Source of the DNA: Pantoea sp. CCBC3-3-1
GTDB taxonomy: Bacteria > Pseudomonadota > Gammaproteobacteria > Enterobacterales > Enterobacteriaceae
Assembly: GCF_007981265.1 (NCBI RefSeq)
Contig: NZ_CP034363.1
Coordinates: 2,728,001-2,792,000 of the forward strand
Length of the DNA: 64,000 nucleotides
Direction: 5' to 3'
Position 1 is the first letter of the stretch; each line of letters starts with the position of its first letter. Shown here piece by piece: positions 50,478 to 59,601 of this stretch. The notes beneath the pieces are model-generated. The model saw only the letters and a list, made by a program, of their open reading frames with translations, was not told where the DNA came from and ran no database searches. The translations under genes and the position numbers were made by a program.

Positions 50478-50969
50478 TTATGCGCTGCGCAGCGTGTCCA
50501 TCAGGGCCATTTCGTCGCTGTTCAGCAGCTTCTCAATATCAACCAGAATCAGCATACGCTCACCCAGTGCCCCCAGGCCCGTCAGGTATTCTGTTGACAT
50601 CGTGACCGCGAACTCCGGCGAAGGTCGGATTTGATCGGTGGTCAGCGACAGCACGTCAGACACACCATCCACCACAATACCTACCACGCGGTGCTCAAGA
50701 TTCAGCACGATAACCACCGTGTTGTCGTTATAGTCCACATCAGGCTGCGCGAACTTAATACGCAGGTCGATGATAGGTACAATAACGCCGCGCAGGTTGG
50801 TGACGCCTTTAATGAATGCCGGCGTGTTCGCGATACGCGTCACCTGATCGTAACCGCGGATCTCCTGCACTTTTAAAATATCAATGCCGTATTCTTCATG
50901 TCCCAGTGTAAACACCAGGAACTCCTGACCGACAGTTTCGCCAGCGAGTTTTGTTGCCATTCCAGTCAT
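50478..50969 (-). CDS. cheW: Chemotaxis coupling protein CheW
   Basis: CheW links CheA to receptor tips in the chemosensory array. The 163-residue product (167 in E. coli) is nearly collinear with it: [31 protein letters not shown] and [15 protein letters not shown] are visible. It starts 24 bases after the cheA stop and precedes a terminator. Confidence 0.96.
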   Translation of the reverse strand: MTGMATKLAGETVGQEFLVFTLGHEEYGIDILKVQEIRGYDQVTRIANTPAFIKGVTNLRGVIVPIIDLRIKFAQPDVDYNDNTVVIVLNLEHRVVGIVVDGVSDVLSLTTDQIRPSPEFAVTMSTEYLTGLGALGERMLILVDIEKLLNSDEMALMDTLRSA

Positions 50970-50993
50970 AGTTTTACCCTTAATCGGTTAAAG

Positions 50994-52997
50994 TCAGGCT
51001 GCGGCTCCCGCCACACGCTTTTCACGGTTGAGAGACGGCAGAGCCGAGACATCGACGATCAGCGCGACGCTGCCATCCCCGAGGATGGTCGCCGCCGATA
51101 TGCCCGGGACTTTGCGATAGTTACTTTCAAGATTTTTTACCACTACCTGGTGCTGACCAATCAGCTGATCCACCAGCAGTGCATAACGTTTTCCAGCGCT
51201 TTGCAGGATCACCACGATGCCCTGCGTCGCCTCGGTTTTCGCACCCTGAACGTCAAACACGTTCCACAGCTCAACCATCGGCAGATATTCACCGCGAACT
51301 TCCAGCACGCGCTCACCACCGGCCAGCGGATGCAGATCGGCTGACAGCGGTTGCAGTGATTCCATTACGGCATTCAGCGGCAGAATAAAGACTTCGTTAG
51401 CGACCCGCACTGACATGCCGTCAAGAATTGCCAGCGTCAGCGGCAGCAGAATACGGATCGTGGTGCCTTTGCCCTGCTTAGAGGCAATCTCAACGTGTCC
51501 ACCCATTTCCTGGATGTTACGTTTCACCACGTCCATGCCCACGCCACGCCCGGAAACGTCCGTCACCTGCTCCGCCGTAGAGAAGCCCGGTGCGAAGATC
51601 AGCATGCCGACTTCTTCATCGCTCATCGATTCGCTCACCGGCAGGCCCGAAGAGAGCGCTTTTGCCAGGATACGTTCGCGGTTCAGACCGGCACCATCAT
51701 CAATCACTTCGATACAGATGTTGCCGCCCTGGTGTTCAGCGGAAAGGGTCAGATTACCGACGCCGTGTTTACCCGCAGCAACACGTTTTTCCGGTGACTC
51801 AATACCGTGGTCCAGACTGTTACGCACCAGGTGCGTTAACGGATCGATAATGCGTTCAATCAGGCTCTTATCCAGTTCGGTCGAGCTGCCTTGCAGGGTC
51901 AGCTCCACTTCTTTGCCCAGCTTGCTGGCCAGATCGCGCACCAGACGTGGGAAGCGGCTGAAGACATATTCCATTGGCATCATACGAATGGACATCACCG
52001 ATTCCTGCAAATCGCGGGCGTTACGTTCCAGCTGTCCCATGCTGTTTAACAAATCGCCATGGGCGACCGGGTCCAGTTCGTTAGAACGCTGGGCCAGCAT
52101 CGACTGGGTAATGACCAGCTCACCTACCAGGTTGATCAGCTGATCGACCTTTTCTACCGCAACACGGATACTGGTTGATTCGCTGGCTTTCGCGGCCGGC
52201 TTTTTCGCTGCTTCGCGTTTTGCTGGCGCTTCGCTAACCGCAGCAGGCTGTGGCTCTGGTGCGGCAACAACCGCTTCAGCTACCACGGCAACCGGTGCTG
52301 CCGGTGCTGGTGCTGCCGGTGCAGAAGCCTGATCCAGGAACTTGATTTGCGACTCTTCAATCACAAAGCACAACACCGCAACGATATCGTCCTGGCTCAC
52401 CGACGAGTCCAGCGTCAGTTCGACAGACGTCTCGCCTTTAACCACGTCAGAAACCGTACCCAGATTGCCCAGCTCTTCCACCATCAGCGGAATTTCAGAA
52501 GGCTTCAGGTCGACCAGCGCAAGGCGTAAGCCTCCCGCGGCGGCGACCGGCGCGGCTTCTACAGCCGGTGCAGAGGCTGTCGCGACGGGGGCTGCAACTT
52601 CACCTTTGGCTTCCAGAGCCAGCTGGCGCAGCGCCTGGCAGATGTATTCAAACGTCGCGGCATCGGGTTCCGTGGCGGTTTTATAGGCATCCAGCTGTTC
52701 CTGCATAATATCTTTGGTTTCCAAAAACAGGTTGATGATATCGGTGCTCAGCTGCATTTCGCCGCGGCGCGCACCGTCGAGAATGTTTTCCAGAATGTGC
52801 GTGGTTTCCTGCAGGACAGTAAAACCAAAAGTCCCCGCTCCGCCTTTAATTGAGTGGGCCGCACGGAAGATAGCATTAAGCTGTTCCGAATCCGGTTCCT
52901 GCGGGTCTAACCCCAACAGGTGTTGTTCCATGTCGGCCAATAATTCATCGGCTTCATCGAAGAACGTTTGATAAAAATCGCTGATATCCATGCTCAC
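50994..52997 (-). CDS. cheA: Chemotaxis histidine kinase CheA
   Basis: CheA phosphorylates CheY and CheB in response to receptor state. The 667-residue product (654 in E. coli) has the P1 phosphotransfer domain with His48 (AAHSIKGGAGTFGF), a P2 CheY-binding domain, Ala/Pro/Val-rich linkers (one near 225-280 is longer than in E. coli), the P3 dimer helices, the P4 kinase domain with VRNSLDHGIE and DDGAGL, and the P5 CheW-like domain. It follows motB by four bases. Confidence 0.96.
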   Translation of the reverse strand: MSMDISDFYQTFFDEADELLADMEQHLLGLDPQEPDSEQLNAIFRAAHSIKGGAGTFGFTVLQETTHILENILDGARRGEMQLSTDIINLFLETKDIMQEQLDAYKTATEPDAATFEYICQALRQLALEAKGEVAAPVATASAPAVEAAPVAAAGGLRLALVDLKPSEIPLMVEELGNLGTVSDVVKGETSVELTLDSSVSQDDIVAVLCFVIEESQIKFLDQASAPAAPAPAAPVAVVAEAVVAAPEPQPAAVSEAPAKREAAKKPAAKASESTSIRVAVEKVDQLINLVGELVITQSMLAQRSNELDPVAHGDLLNSMGQLERNARDLQESVMSIRMMPMEYVFSRFPRLVRDLASKLGKEVELTLQGSSTELDKSLIERIIDPLTHLVRNSLDHGIESPEKRVAAGKHGVGNLTLSAEHQGGNICIEVIDDGAGLNRERILAKALSSGLPVSESMSDEEVGMLIFAPGFSTAEQVTDVSGRGVGMDVVKRNIQEMGGHVEIASKQGKGTTIRILLPLTLAILDGMSVRVANEVFILPLNAVMESLQPLSADLHPLAGGERVLEVRGEYLPMVELWNVFDVQGAKTEATQGIVVILQSAGKRYALLVDQLIGQHQVVVKNLESNYRKVPGISAATILGDGSVALIVDVSALPSLNREKRVAGAAA

Positions 52998-53001
52998 GGT
53001 A

Positions 53002-54042
53002 TCACCTCTGCTGTGAGTCGCGATCGGTCTGAGCCGCTGGAGCCGGTGACGCCGGGGCTGCTGCCTTCGGTGTCGCCTGACTGCCAGGCTGCTCAGCCTG
53101 TGAGGGTTGAGGGTCTGGTGTTTTTGTGCCAGCGGTCGGTACGGCCGGTGCCACGATTTGCTGCAAATTATTCATATCGCTGTCGCTGACTTGTACCGCG
53201 TCGCTTTCTGAGTTCTCTTTTTCAATCTGCGCTTCGGTGTCATGGTTCAACACCAGCAGGCTGATTCGACGGTTAACGGCATCATCGCCACCGCGGTTTT
53301 TCAATTTCATGGTGTCTGCCATCCCGACTACGCGCAGCATCTTGTCACTCGCCAGGCCGCCCATGATCAGCTCGCGACGCGAGGCGTTAGCACGATCGGC
53401 GGAGAGCTCCCAGTTGCTGTAGCCGCGCAGGCCATTGGCATACTGAATATCATCGGTATGGCCAGAAAGGCTGATCCTGTTCGGAATATCGTTCAGGATC
53501 GGCGCAATTGCCCGCAAAATGTCGCGCATGTAAGGTTCGACTTCTGCGCTACCGGTTTTAAACATCGGCCGGTTCTGGCTGTCGATAATCTGAATACGCA
53601 ACCCTTCCTGCACCATGTTAATAATCAGGTGCGGACGCAGCGCTTTCAGTCGCGGATCGGCTTCAATCAGCTGATCGAGCTTTTCACGCAGACGGTTCAG
53701 GCGGATTTCATCCAGCTTGCGTTTCTGCGCGTCCATATCAACCACCTTCTGAACTTCCCCTTTTTTCTGCGTCGGATCTTCTCCGCCACCAGGAATAACG
53801 CTAACGCTTTCACTGCTGCGAGAGCCGCCGGTCAGGGCAACTCTCAACGGCGTTTTAAAGTAATCGGCAATCCCCGACAAATCCTGAGGCTTGGCGATCG
53901 CAATCAGCCACATCACCATAAAAAAAGCCATCATTGCGGTCATAAAGTCGGCATAGGCAATCTTCCAGGAGCCATGAGCGCCCCCGTGACCGTTATGCTT
54001 TTTCTTCTTAACAACAATAATGGGGTGATTTTCGTGCTTCAT
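53002..54042 (-). CDS. motB: Flagellar stator protein MotB
   Basis: MotB anchors the stator to peptidoglycan and forms the proton channel with MotA. The 346-residue product has the single membrane helix with the essential Asp32 ([17 protein letters not shown]), a plug region, and an OmpA-like domain with [14 protein letters not shown] Pro/Ala/Gln-rich tail of about 45 residues makes it longer than E. coli MotB (308). Its start overlaps the motA stop (ATGA). Confidence 0.95.
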   Translation of the reverse strand: MKHENHPIIVVKKKKHNGHGGAHGSWKIAYADFMTAMMAFFMVMWLIAIAKPQDLSGIADYFKTPLRVALTGGSRSSESVSVIPGGGEDPTQKKGEVQKVVDMDAQKRKLDEIRLNRLREKLDQLIEADPRLKALRPHLIINMVQEGLRIQIIDSQNRPMFKTGSAEVEPYMRDILRAIAPILNDIPNRISLSGHTDDIQYANGLRGYSNWELSADRANASRRELIMGGLASDKMLRVVGMADTMKLKNRGGDDAVNRRISLLVLNHDTEAQIEKENSESDAVQVSDSDMNNLQQIVAPAVPTAGTKTPDPQPSQAEQPGSQATPKAAAPASPAPAAQTDRDSQQR

Positions 54043-54917
54043 GCGTCCTGACCTTTCGCTGGTGATTTCGCGTTACGAACATGCTCTTCCAGCTCGCTGA
54101 ACGACGGTCGCTCGGTGGAGTACAGCGTTTTACGGCCAAACTCGACGGCGATCTGTGGTGCATACCCGTTCAGACTGGAAAGCAACGTCACTTTAATGCA
54201 CTGCATCATCTTGGTGCTTTCAGCACATTTTTGACGCAGTACGCTGGACAGCGGAGAGATAAAGCCGTAAGCCAGCAAAATCCCCAGGAAAGTTCCCACC
54301 ATGGCATGCGCGATCAGTTCGCCCAGTTCCGCCGGTGGACGATCTGCCGAAGCCAGGGTGTGAACCACGCCCATTACCGCTGCCACAATACCGAAAGCGG
54401 GCAGAGAGTCCCCTACTGCACCCAGCGCCGCTGCCGGCACTTCGCATTCGTGTTCGTAGGTTTCGATCTCTTCATCCATCAACGCTTCAATTTCAAATGC
54501 GTTCATGTTGCCGCTGACCATCAGGCGTAAATAATCGGTAATGAAGTCCACTAATCTTTTATCGGCAACAATGCGCGGGTAATTAGCAAAAATTTCACTT
54601 TCCTGCGGACTTTCAATATCGCTTTCCAGAGAAAGCATGCCCTGCTGACGTGATTTGGCCATCAGGCGATAAAGCAGCGCCATCAGATCCATATAAACTG
54701 CTTTATTGTATTTTGAACCGCGCATTAATAACGGCAGTGCTTTCATCGTGGCTTTAATGGCTTTGCCATTATTCCCCACCAGAAACGCACCAATGCCCGC
54801 CCCACCGATAATGATCAGTTCAGAAGGTTGATAGAGAGCGCCAAGGTGGCCGCCTACCATTGCGTAGCCACCCAACACCGACCCGAGAACCAGGATATAC
54901 CCCAAAATAACTAACAC
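54039..54917 (-). CDS. motA: Flagellar stator protein MotA
   Basis: MotA is the ring subunit of the proton-driven stator. The 292-residue product has four membrane segments and the cytoplasmic loop with charged residues that act on FliG ([23 protein letters not shown]). The start is GTG, as in E. coli. It heads the motA-motB-cheA-cheW operon, 129 bases after flhC. No convincing sigma28 promoter could be fixed in that gap. Confidence 0.95.
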   Translation of the reverse strand: MLVILGYILVLGSVLGGYAMVGGHLGALYQPSELIIIGGAGIGAFLVGNNGKAIKATMKALPLLMRGSKYNKAVYMDLMALLYRLMAKSRQQGMLSLESDIESPQESEIFANYPRIVADKRLVDFITDYLRLMVSGNMNAFEIEALMDEEIETYEHECEVPAAALGAVGDSLPAFGIVAAVMGVVHTLASADRPPAELGELIAHAMVGTFLGILLAYGFISPLSSVLRQKCAESTKMMQCIKVTLLSSLNGYAPQIAVEFGRKTLYSTERPSFSELEEHVRNAKSPAKGQDA

Positions 54918-54990
54918 AATAAATCCTTACGTCTGGCGACGTGTGGGTTGAAGATGAACCAGCGATCGGGTTATTTCACCGGTCGTGGGC

Positions 54991-55021
54991 AAAAAAAAAG
55001 CAGCGGTTAAAAACCGCTGCT
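54991..55021 (-). terminator. Rho-independent terminator after flhC
   Basis: AGCAGCGGTT at 54999-55008 pairs perfectly with AACCGCTGCT at 55012-55021, followed on the minus strand by eight or nine T residues. It ends the flhDC transcript before motA. Confidence 0.92.
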
Positions 55022-55045
55022 GGATTCATTCCACGTGGTGAACAT

Positions 55046-55624
55046 TTAAACGGCAAGTTTTACCTGTTCATCCAGCAGTTGTGAAATGTTATCGGCACTA
55101 TCTTCAATAAGTTTACGTCTTTTTACCGCTCGTGAAGGCGGCTGGCAAAGGCTACAGGTAAAGCTACCAACCGGCTGGTGAGCGTGGTTAATAAAGCTTC
55201 CGCCACAGCATTTGCAGTCGGATAATTCGAGCATGCCGCTCTCAACAAACCGGACTAAGGTCCAGGCACGGGTCAGTGCCAACAGCGGGCCTTCGTCCTG
55301 TTGCGGGCACTGCTCCAGGTAAAGACGATAAGCTTTAATTACCGCTTCCACGCCCTTACTCTGCCCGCTTTTGAGTAAAAACTGCCAGGCATTGCAGAAC
55401 ATTGAAGAGTGAATGTTCTGTTCCCACGTCATAAACCAGTCGGTGGAAAAAGGCAGCATGCCTTTTGGCGGCGGACTGCCGCGCAGTTCTTTATACAGCT
55501 TAATTAAGCGACCGCGACTCAGCTGCGTTTCGCTTTCTAACATTTGCAGACGAGCGCCCAGCGTAATTAATTCAATCGCCAGCTGAATATCGCGAGCTTC
55601 CTGAACAATACTTTTTTCTGTCAT
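55046..55624 (-). CDS. flhC: Flagellar master regulator subunit FlhC
   Basis: FlhC forms FlhD4C2, the class I activator of flagellar genes. The 192-residue product equals the E. coli length and carries the zinc-binding cysteines Cys137, Cys140, Cys157 and Cys160. Its start overlaps the flhD stop (TAATG), so translation is coupled. Confidence 0.96.
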   Translation of the reverse strand: MTEKSIVQEARDIQLAIELITLGARLQMLESETQLSRGRLIKLYKELRGSPPPKGMLPFSTDWFMTWEQNIHSSMFCNAWQFLLKSGQSKGVEAVIKAYRLYLEQCPQQDEGPLLALTRAWTLVRFVESGMLELSDCKCCGGSFINHAHQPVGSFTCSLCQPPSRAVKRRKLIEDSADNISQLLDEQVKLAV

Positions 55625-55977
55625 TAACTCGCCCTCTTTTTCGGTTGCTCGTCGTTTTTCGCAGACACGTTACGTAATAAGCGGCTGGATAACAGAATAC
55701 CGGCATGGATTTGCTGTAAATCATCCACACGCGATTCCTGAGTTAAGCGGCTAATTGTCGCACTGTCGGTGAAACGAAACTGGCACACCAGCTGATTTGT
55801 CTCGGCCAGCTTAACCATATCAGGCAGCGTCAGCGCAGATAGGGCGTCAGCCATTGATTCATCAATACCCAGACGAAACATGGCAGAAGCTTTTTCCTGG
55901 TTAATAAGGCGTTGAGCAAGTAATAAATAAGACAAGTTGATATCGTAAATATGTTTTAGTAATTCTGATGTACCCAT
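55624..55977 (-). CDS. flhD: Flagellar master regulator subunit FlhD
   Basis: FlhD is the partner of FlhC in the master activator complex. The 117-residue product begins [25 protein letters not shown], matching the E. coli protein closely, and keeps the [20 protein letters not shown] segment. A leader of about 260 bases separates it from a CRP-dependent promoter. The leader is long enough for post-transcriptional control, as known for E. coli flhD. Confidence 0.96.
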   Translation of the reverse strand: MGTSELLKHIYDINLSYLLLAQRLINQEKASAMFRLGIDESMADALSALTLPDMVKLAETNQLVCQFRFTDSATISRLTQESRVDDLQQIHAGILLSSRLLRNVSAKNDEQPKKRAS

Positions 55978-56215
55978 TTTTTTTCCGTCCTGACTGACAC
56001 GACTTAAACGTTGGCGGATTGCGCCGCTACCTTTGTTGCTGCTGGTAAATCTTATTGTGGCAAAAAATTAAGTGGCAGAAGCCAAACGTTTGCGAAGCTC
56101 CAGGCGGTCCTAAAGGCGGCCTGCAGAAAGTAGTCATTAACTCATTTTGCCGGTTACTGCTCCGTCGTTTTCGTGCGCTTCCCTGACGCTTTCCCTTGGT
56201 TTTTACTGCTCTGTT

Positions 56216-56228
56216 TTAGGACTATTCC
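56216..56228 (-). promoter_or_regulatory. Candidate RcsAB box in the flhDC leader
   Basis: TTAGGACTATTCC resembles the RcsAB box (TAAGAATATTCCTA type). It lies about 8-20 bases after the predicted flhDC transcription start, the same place as the RcsAB site that represses E. coli flhDC. The match is by eye only. Confidence 0.4.
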
Positions 56229-56242
56229 GAAAACAAGGCAAC

Positions 56243-56248
56243 TTTATA
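56243..56248 (-). promoter_or_regulatory. Predicted -10 element of flhDC
   Basis: On the minus strand TATAAA lies 57 bases from the centre of the CRP site. A start about seven bases downstream (near 56236) would place the CRP site near -70, a normal class I activator position as in E. coli flhDC. The -35 (TTGTAT) is weak and closely spaced, as expected for an activator-dependent promoter. Confidence 0.5.
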
Positions 56249-56297
56249 TGCTCTGTTTTCTGGATACAACGTGGGCCAGGTGAAATTTTAGATAAAG

Positions 56298-56313
56298 TGT
56301 GATCTACGTCACA
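56298..56313 (-). promoter_or_regulatory. CRP-cAMP site upstream of flhDC
   Basis: TGTGATCTACGTCACA is a full TGTGA-N6-TCACA site flanked by AAAG and CTTTT. CRP activation of flhDC is established in E. coli. The site is 321 bases upstream of the flhD start codon. Confidence 0.85.
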
Positions 56314-56356
56314 CTTTTAGGGGTAATTTAACTAAAATATTCTTCAGAAACATTGT

Positions 56357-56378
56357 TGATTAGTTCACTAACTAATCA
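56357..56378. promoter_or_regulatory. Perfect 22-base palindrome upstream of flhDC
   Basis: TGATTAGTT and AACTAATCA are exact inverted copies around CACT. The palindrome lies about 45 bases upstream of the CRP site, in AT-rich DNA, and is a likely regulator binding site. The regulator is not known. The rest of the 925-base flhD-otsA gap (to about 56850) is AT-rich and no gene was seen in it. Confidence 0.4.
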
Positions 56379-56856
56379 TTTTCCGCTTTTTTTGTTAAAT
56401 TTTAACCTCACGCGATCATTTACCTCATAAAACATTCCCTTTTACGGCGATTGAATCGCTATGGAGTGTGTTTTAGCTATTATCCAGACGTACATATTCC
56501 CAAAATAGAAATTCACGGCATAAAATATCGATTTAGCTATGTTGCACGTGTGTAAATCGTAATCACTAAGAGTGACTATCATCCTTAAGAAGGATTATCA
56601 GAATGTGACGCAATGCAGGTTTTTATCAGGAAGTGTTTAGCTAGTGTAAGCCGCACCAGGTCTGTGTTCAGGGGGTGCCAACACATGTAACGAGGAGTAA
56701 CATTAGAGGTGTGAATGTATAAGGGGATTTTTACCTTTCATCGGTAAGTATCGGCACCGGTTCAGTTTTCTTTAGAAAAAAGCCAAAATTTTCGGTTTTT
56801 TTCTATTTATTGGTCCTTTTATTGGCACCATCTGTCTCCTTTTTACTCAATGAAGA

Positions 56857-56886
56857 CAAAAAAAAGGGCGATCGTCGATCGCCCTT
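56857..56886 (-). terminator. Rho-independent terminator after otsA
   Basis: AAGGGCGATCG pairs with CGATCGCCCTT with almost no loop bases to spare. On the minus strand it is followed by eight T residues, starting about 20 bases after the otsA stop. Confidence 0.88.
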
Positions 56887-56903
56887 GATTTTATTGGCAT
56901 GAG

Positions 56904-58334
56904 TTATGCCAGACGGGGGAATGCCGCCACTTTACTGTTCTGTGCCCGATCTTCACTTCGGGCCGATAATGCCTGTAAATCCTTGAGATAGGTCTTGCGC
57001 CAGTTGGTGATGTCATTCTTACGCAGCACGGCCATCATGTCGTTGTAACGCGAGATACGCTCATTTAATGGCATCGTCAGCGCCTGATTTAATGCTGCGG
57101 CCACTTCATCACGATCGTAAGGGTTCACAATCAGCGCGGAAGTCAGCTCGTTAGCGGCACCCGCAAAGCGTGACAATACCAGTACGCCAGGATCTTTAGG
57201 GTCCTGAGCGGCGACATATTCTTTAGCAACCAGGTTCATCCCATCGCGCAGCGGTGTGACCAGCCCAATGTCGGTCAGGCGGAAAATTTTCATCAGCAGG
57301 CGACGGTCAAAGTGTTGGTTGAGGTAGTAGAGCGGCGTCCAGCCCAGCGTGCCATATTTGCCGTTGATGCGCCCCGCTTCTGTTTCCAGCTGGTGGCGAA
57401 TATCCTGATAAGCCTGCACGTCGCCACGGGAGGTCGGTGCAATCTGCGAATAACGGATTTTGCCGTGATGCTCCGGATAGTTCTCCAGCAGCGCTTCGTA
57501 TGCCAGGAAACGTTCCGGCAGGCCTTTGGAGTAATCGAGACGCTCACAGGAGATGATGTTTTGGGCATCGCCGAGATCTTTCTTCATCGCCGCCATTTTT
57601 GGCGGCAGCGGCCCTTCGGCCATCTCTTTAATGCTGTCCGGCTCAATGCCGATGGGATAAACCTCGGTGGCAAAATGATTGCCAAACGCCAGATGTTTTT
57701 TCCCGTTGCTCTGTACCTGAGTCAGCAGCGACAGGCATTCCAGGAAAGCCATACGATCGCTTTCCGTCTGGAAGCCCAGCAGATCGTAATCACACATCAT
57801 TTCCAGCAGTTCATTGTGCGGCGGCAGCGCATTGAAAATTTCAGGCGTTGGGAAAGGAATATGCAGGAAGAAACCGATGCGGTTATTGACGCCCAGCTTG
57901 CGCAGCGCGGCGGCAAAAGGCAGCAGATGATAATCGTGGATCCACAGAACATCATCAGGCTTCAGCAGCGGTAGCAGGCGTTTGGCCAGCATGGTATTAA
58001 CGTTACAGTAGCCATCCCAGGCTTCGCGCTGGAAATTGACCAGATCGAGACGGTAATGGAAGGCTGGCCAGATCACCGCATTGGAGAATTGCAGATAGTA
58101 CAGATCGTAATCATTTTGGTTCAGACCAAAAGAGGCATAGGTTACGCTGTCTTTTTCAAACAGCTCCATTTCCTCATCATCTTCACCAATTTCGTTAATT
58201 TCACCGTTCCAGCCAAACCACATTCCGCCGGTAGTTTTTAGCGCATCCATGATGCCCACGGTCAGACCGCCAGCGCTGGTCTTTGACCCATCGGGTACAG
58301 CGATGCGATTAGATACGACTACTAAGCGACTCAT
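56904..58334 (-). CDS. otsA: Trehalose-6-phosphate synthase
   Basis: OtsA joins UDP-glucose and glucose 6-phosphate into trehalose 6-phosphate. The 476-residue GT20 product (474 in E. coli) begins MSRLVVVSNRIAVP and has the substrate-binding GGLTVGIMDALK, WIHDYHLLPFAAALR, the ERLDYSKGLPERFLAYE motif and the late TPLRDGMNLVAKEYVAAQ. It overlaps otsB by 26 bases, as in E. coli. Confidence 0.96.
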   Translation of the reverse strand: MSRLVVVSNRIAVPDGSKTSAGGLTVGIMDALKTTGGMWFGWNGEINEIGEDDEEMELFEKDSVTYASFGLNQNDYDLYYLQFSNAVIWPAFHYRLDLVNFQREAWDGYCNVNTMLAKRLLPLLKPDDVLWIHDYHLLPFAAALRKLGVNNRIGFFLHIPFPTPEIFNALPPHNELLEMMCDYDLLGFQTESDRMAFLECLSLLTQVQSNGKKHLAFGNHFATEVYPIGIEPDSIKEMAEGPLPPKMAAMKKDLGDAQNIISCERLDYSKGLPERFLAYEALLENYPEHHGKIRYSQIAPTSRGDVQAYQDIRHQLETEAGRINGKYGTLGWTPLYYLNQHFDRRLLMKIFRLTDIGLVTPLRDGMNLVAKEYVAAQDPKDPGVLVLSRFAGAANELTSALIVNPYDRDEVAAALNQALTMPLNERISRYNDMMAVLRKNDITNWRKTYLKDLQALSARSEDRAQNSKVAAFPRLA

Positions 58335-59118
58335 AACCTTGACTCCTTAATGACGTTTTTTCGTCTTGATCTAGTTGTAATAATGATTGTTCAAGCCAGT
58401 GATACACGCCTTCCACATCCGGCAAACGACAAATTGCCTCGGTTGCGCCCTCACCGACTTTAATTGAGATACCGTCCATAGCATTGACCGTCTTAAACCC
58501 TGCTTCGTCGGTCAAATCGTCACCGATAAAGACCGGGGTGCGCCCGGCAAAAGGAGCCTGTTGCATAAAGTCCTGGATTGCGGCTCCTTTGTTAACCCCT
58601 TTTGGTTTCAACTCCACCACGCATTTTCCCGGCTGTAGTTGAAGCATGGGAAAACGGGCAGTCATCTCCTGCGCCAGATCCATGATCGCCTGCTGATAGT
58701 GTTCAGCACGGCGATAGTGCAGCGCGAAAGCCATCCCTTTGGTTTCCAGCTGCGTATCCGGCATTTTTGCTACGGCTTCTTTTAACAGAGCAGAGAGCGA
58801 ATCGGCCACGTCCGTGGGCAAAGAGAGGCGTTCAATTTGGTTGTTGGCGTCACGACGTTCTGCGCCGTGGACGCCAGCAAGAGGAAAGTGTAAGGGAGCG
58901 GCCAGCGCATCCAGTTCGCTCATCGGGCGACCGGAAACCAGGGCAACTGCGCCTTCGCTCAGCTGAGCCAGGCGTTGCAGATTGGCGATAACCTGTTTGG
59001 GGATGAAAACTTCATCGGGACGTGACTGGATCGCCGCCAGCGTTCCATCAACGTCAAAGAAAAATGCGTAGCGTCCGCCATGCTGTAACGGGGGGGCAGA
59101 ATCATTCCGGGTGTTCAC
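58309..59118 (-). CDS. otsB: Trehalose-6-phosphate phosphatase
   Basis: OtsB removes phosphate from trehalose 6-phosphate to give free trehalose, an osmo- and desiccation protectant. The 269-residue HAD product has the nucleophile motif FFFDVDGTLAAI (Asp22, Asp24), the SGRPMSEL motif, a cap domain, and the late GDDLTDEAGFKTVN. It is upstream of otsA and overlaps it, forming otsBA. A sigmaS-type -10 lies about 280 bases upstream. Confidence 0.95.
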   Translation of the reverse strand: MNTRNDSAPPLQHGGRYAFFFDVDGTLAAIQSRPDEVFIPKQVIANLQRLAQLSEGAVALVSGRPMSELDALAAPLHFPLAGVHGAERRDANNQIERLSLPTDVADSLSALLKEAVAKMPDTQLETKGMAFALHYRRAEHYQQAIMDLAQEMTARFPMLQLQPGKCVVELKPKGVNKGAAIQDFMQQAPFAGRTPVFIGDDLTDEAGFKTVNAMDGISIKVGEGATEAICRLPDVEGVYHWLEQSLLQLDQDEKTSLRSQGYESLSSRI

Positions 59119-59601
59119 AACTATTCCTCCTGATTATGTGTGTCACGACGATACGGGCAACAGGCTGTTTAGCCCACTGAGCTAACGTGGTTCAGATCGC
59201 GTATCTGAACTATCCACAACGCTTGAGGAAAAGGGCACAATGCGGCGCGACATTAAGTCGCCAGAGGGAGATGAGAAGGACGATACGGTTCAAATTTCGC
59301 TCTTGAGTCGGGTCTGCTTCCTTCTCCATTTAGTCCGCACTGTTCGTGCAGTACGCCTCACCTCGTTGCCACATGCGTAACAACATCAGCATTCAGTATA
59401 GACGCTGATAGCGGGCCTGCCAGACGTAATAGCCGGATTGCCTCTTTTCTGACGCTGAGAGGGTGACAAATTCTTCCAGAAAAAGACATAGGAGAAAGGT
59501 GAAATGTGACTAAGATGTTTAACAGATAAAACGGTGAGGTAAAAAGCGGCAGGAGAATGTGAATCGCAGCCGGGAATCAGCCTCCCGACCACGGCACGCC
59601 T
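59119..59601. other. Upstream region of otsBA with palindrome, no gene
   Basis: The 483 bases between otsB and the HD-GYP gene hold no convincing gene. GTTCAGAT and ATCTGAAC form an inverted pair at about 59190-59210, which may be an operator or leader hairpin. The only promoter-like signal I could place is the sigmaS-type -10 listed separately. Confidence 0.5.
59395..59401 (-). promoter_or_regulatory. sigmaS-like -10 element upstream of otsB
   Basis: On the minus strand TCTATACTGAA matches the extended sigmaS -10 consensus (KCTATACTTAA) except at two late positions. No good -35 is present, which is usual for sigmaS promoters. E. coli otsBA is sigmaS-dependent. The leader to otsB would be about 270 bases. 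Confidence 0.45.

Noticed and set aside
54918..54990. sigma28 promoter for motA
   Set aside because: A CCCGATCG segment resembles the FliA -10, but no TAAAGTTT-like -35 lies 11 bases upstream.
59155..59225. tRNA-like segment (GTTAGCTCAGTGGGCTAAA on the minus strand)
   Set aside because: It resembles a tRNA D-arm, but no T-arm (GTTCGAATC) or matching acceptor stem follows at the right distance.
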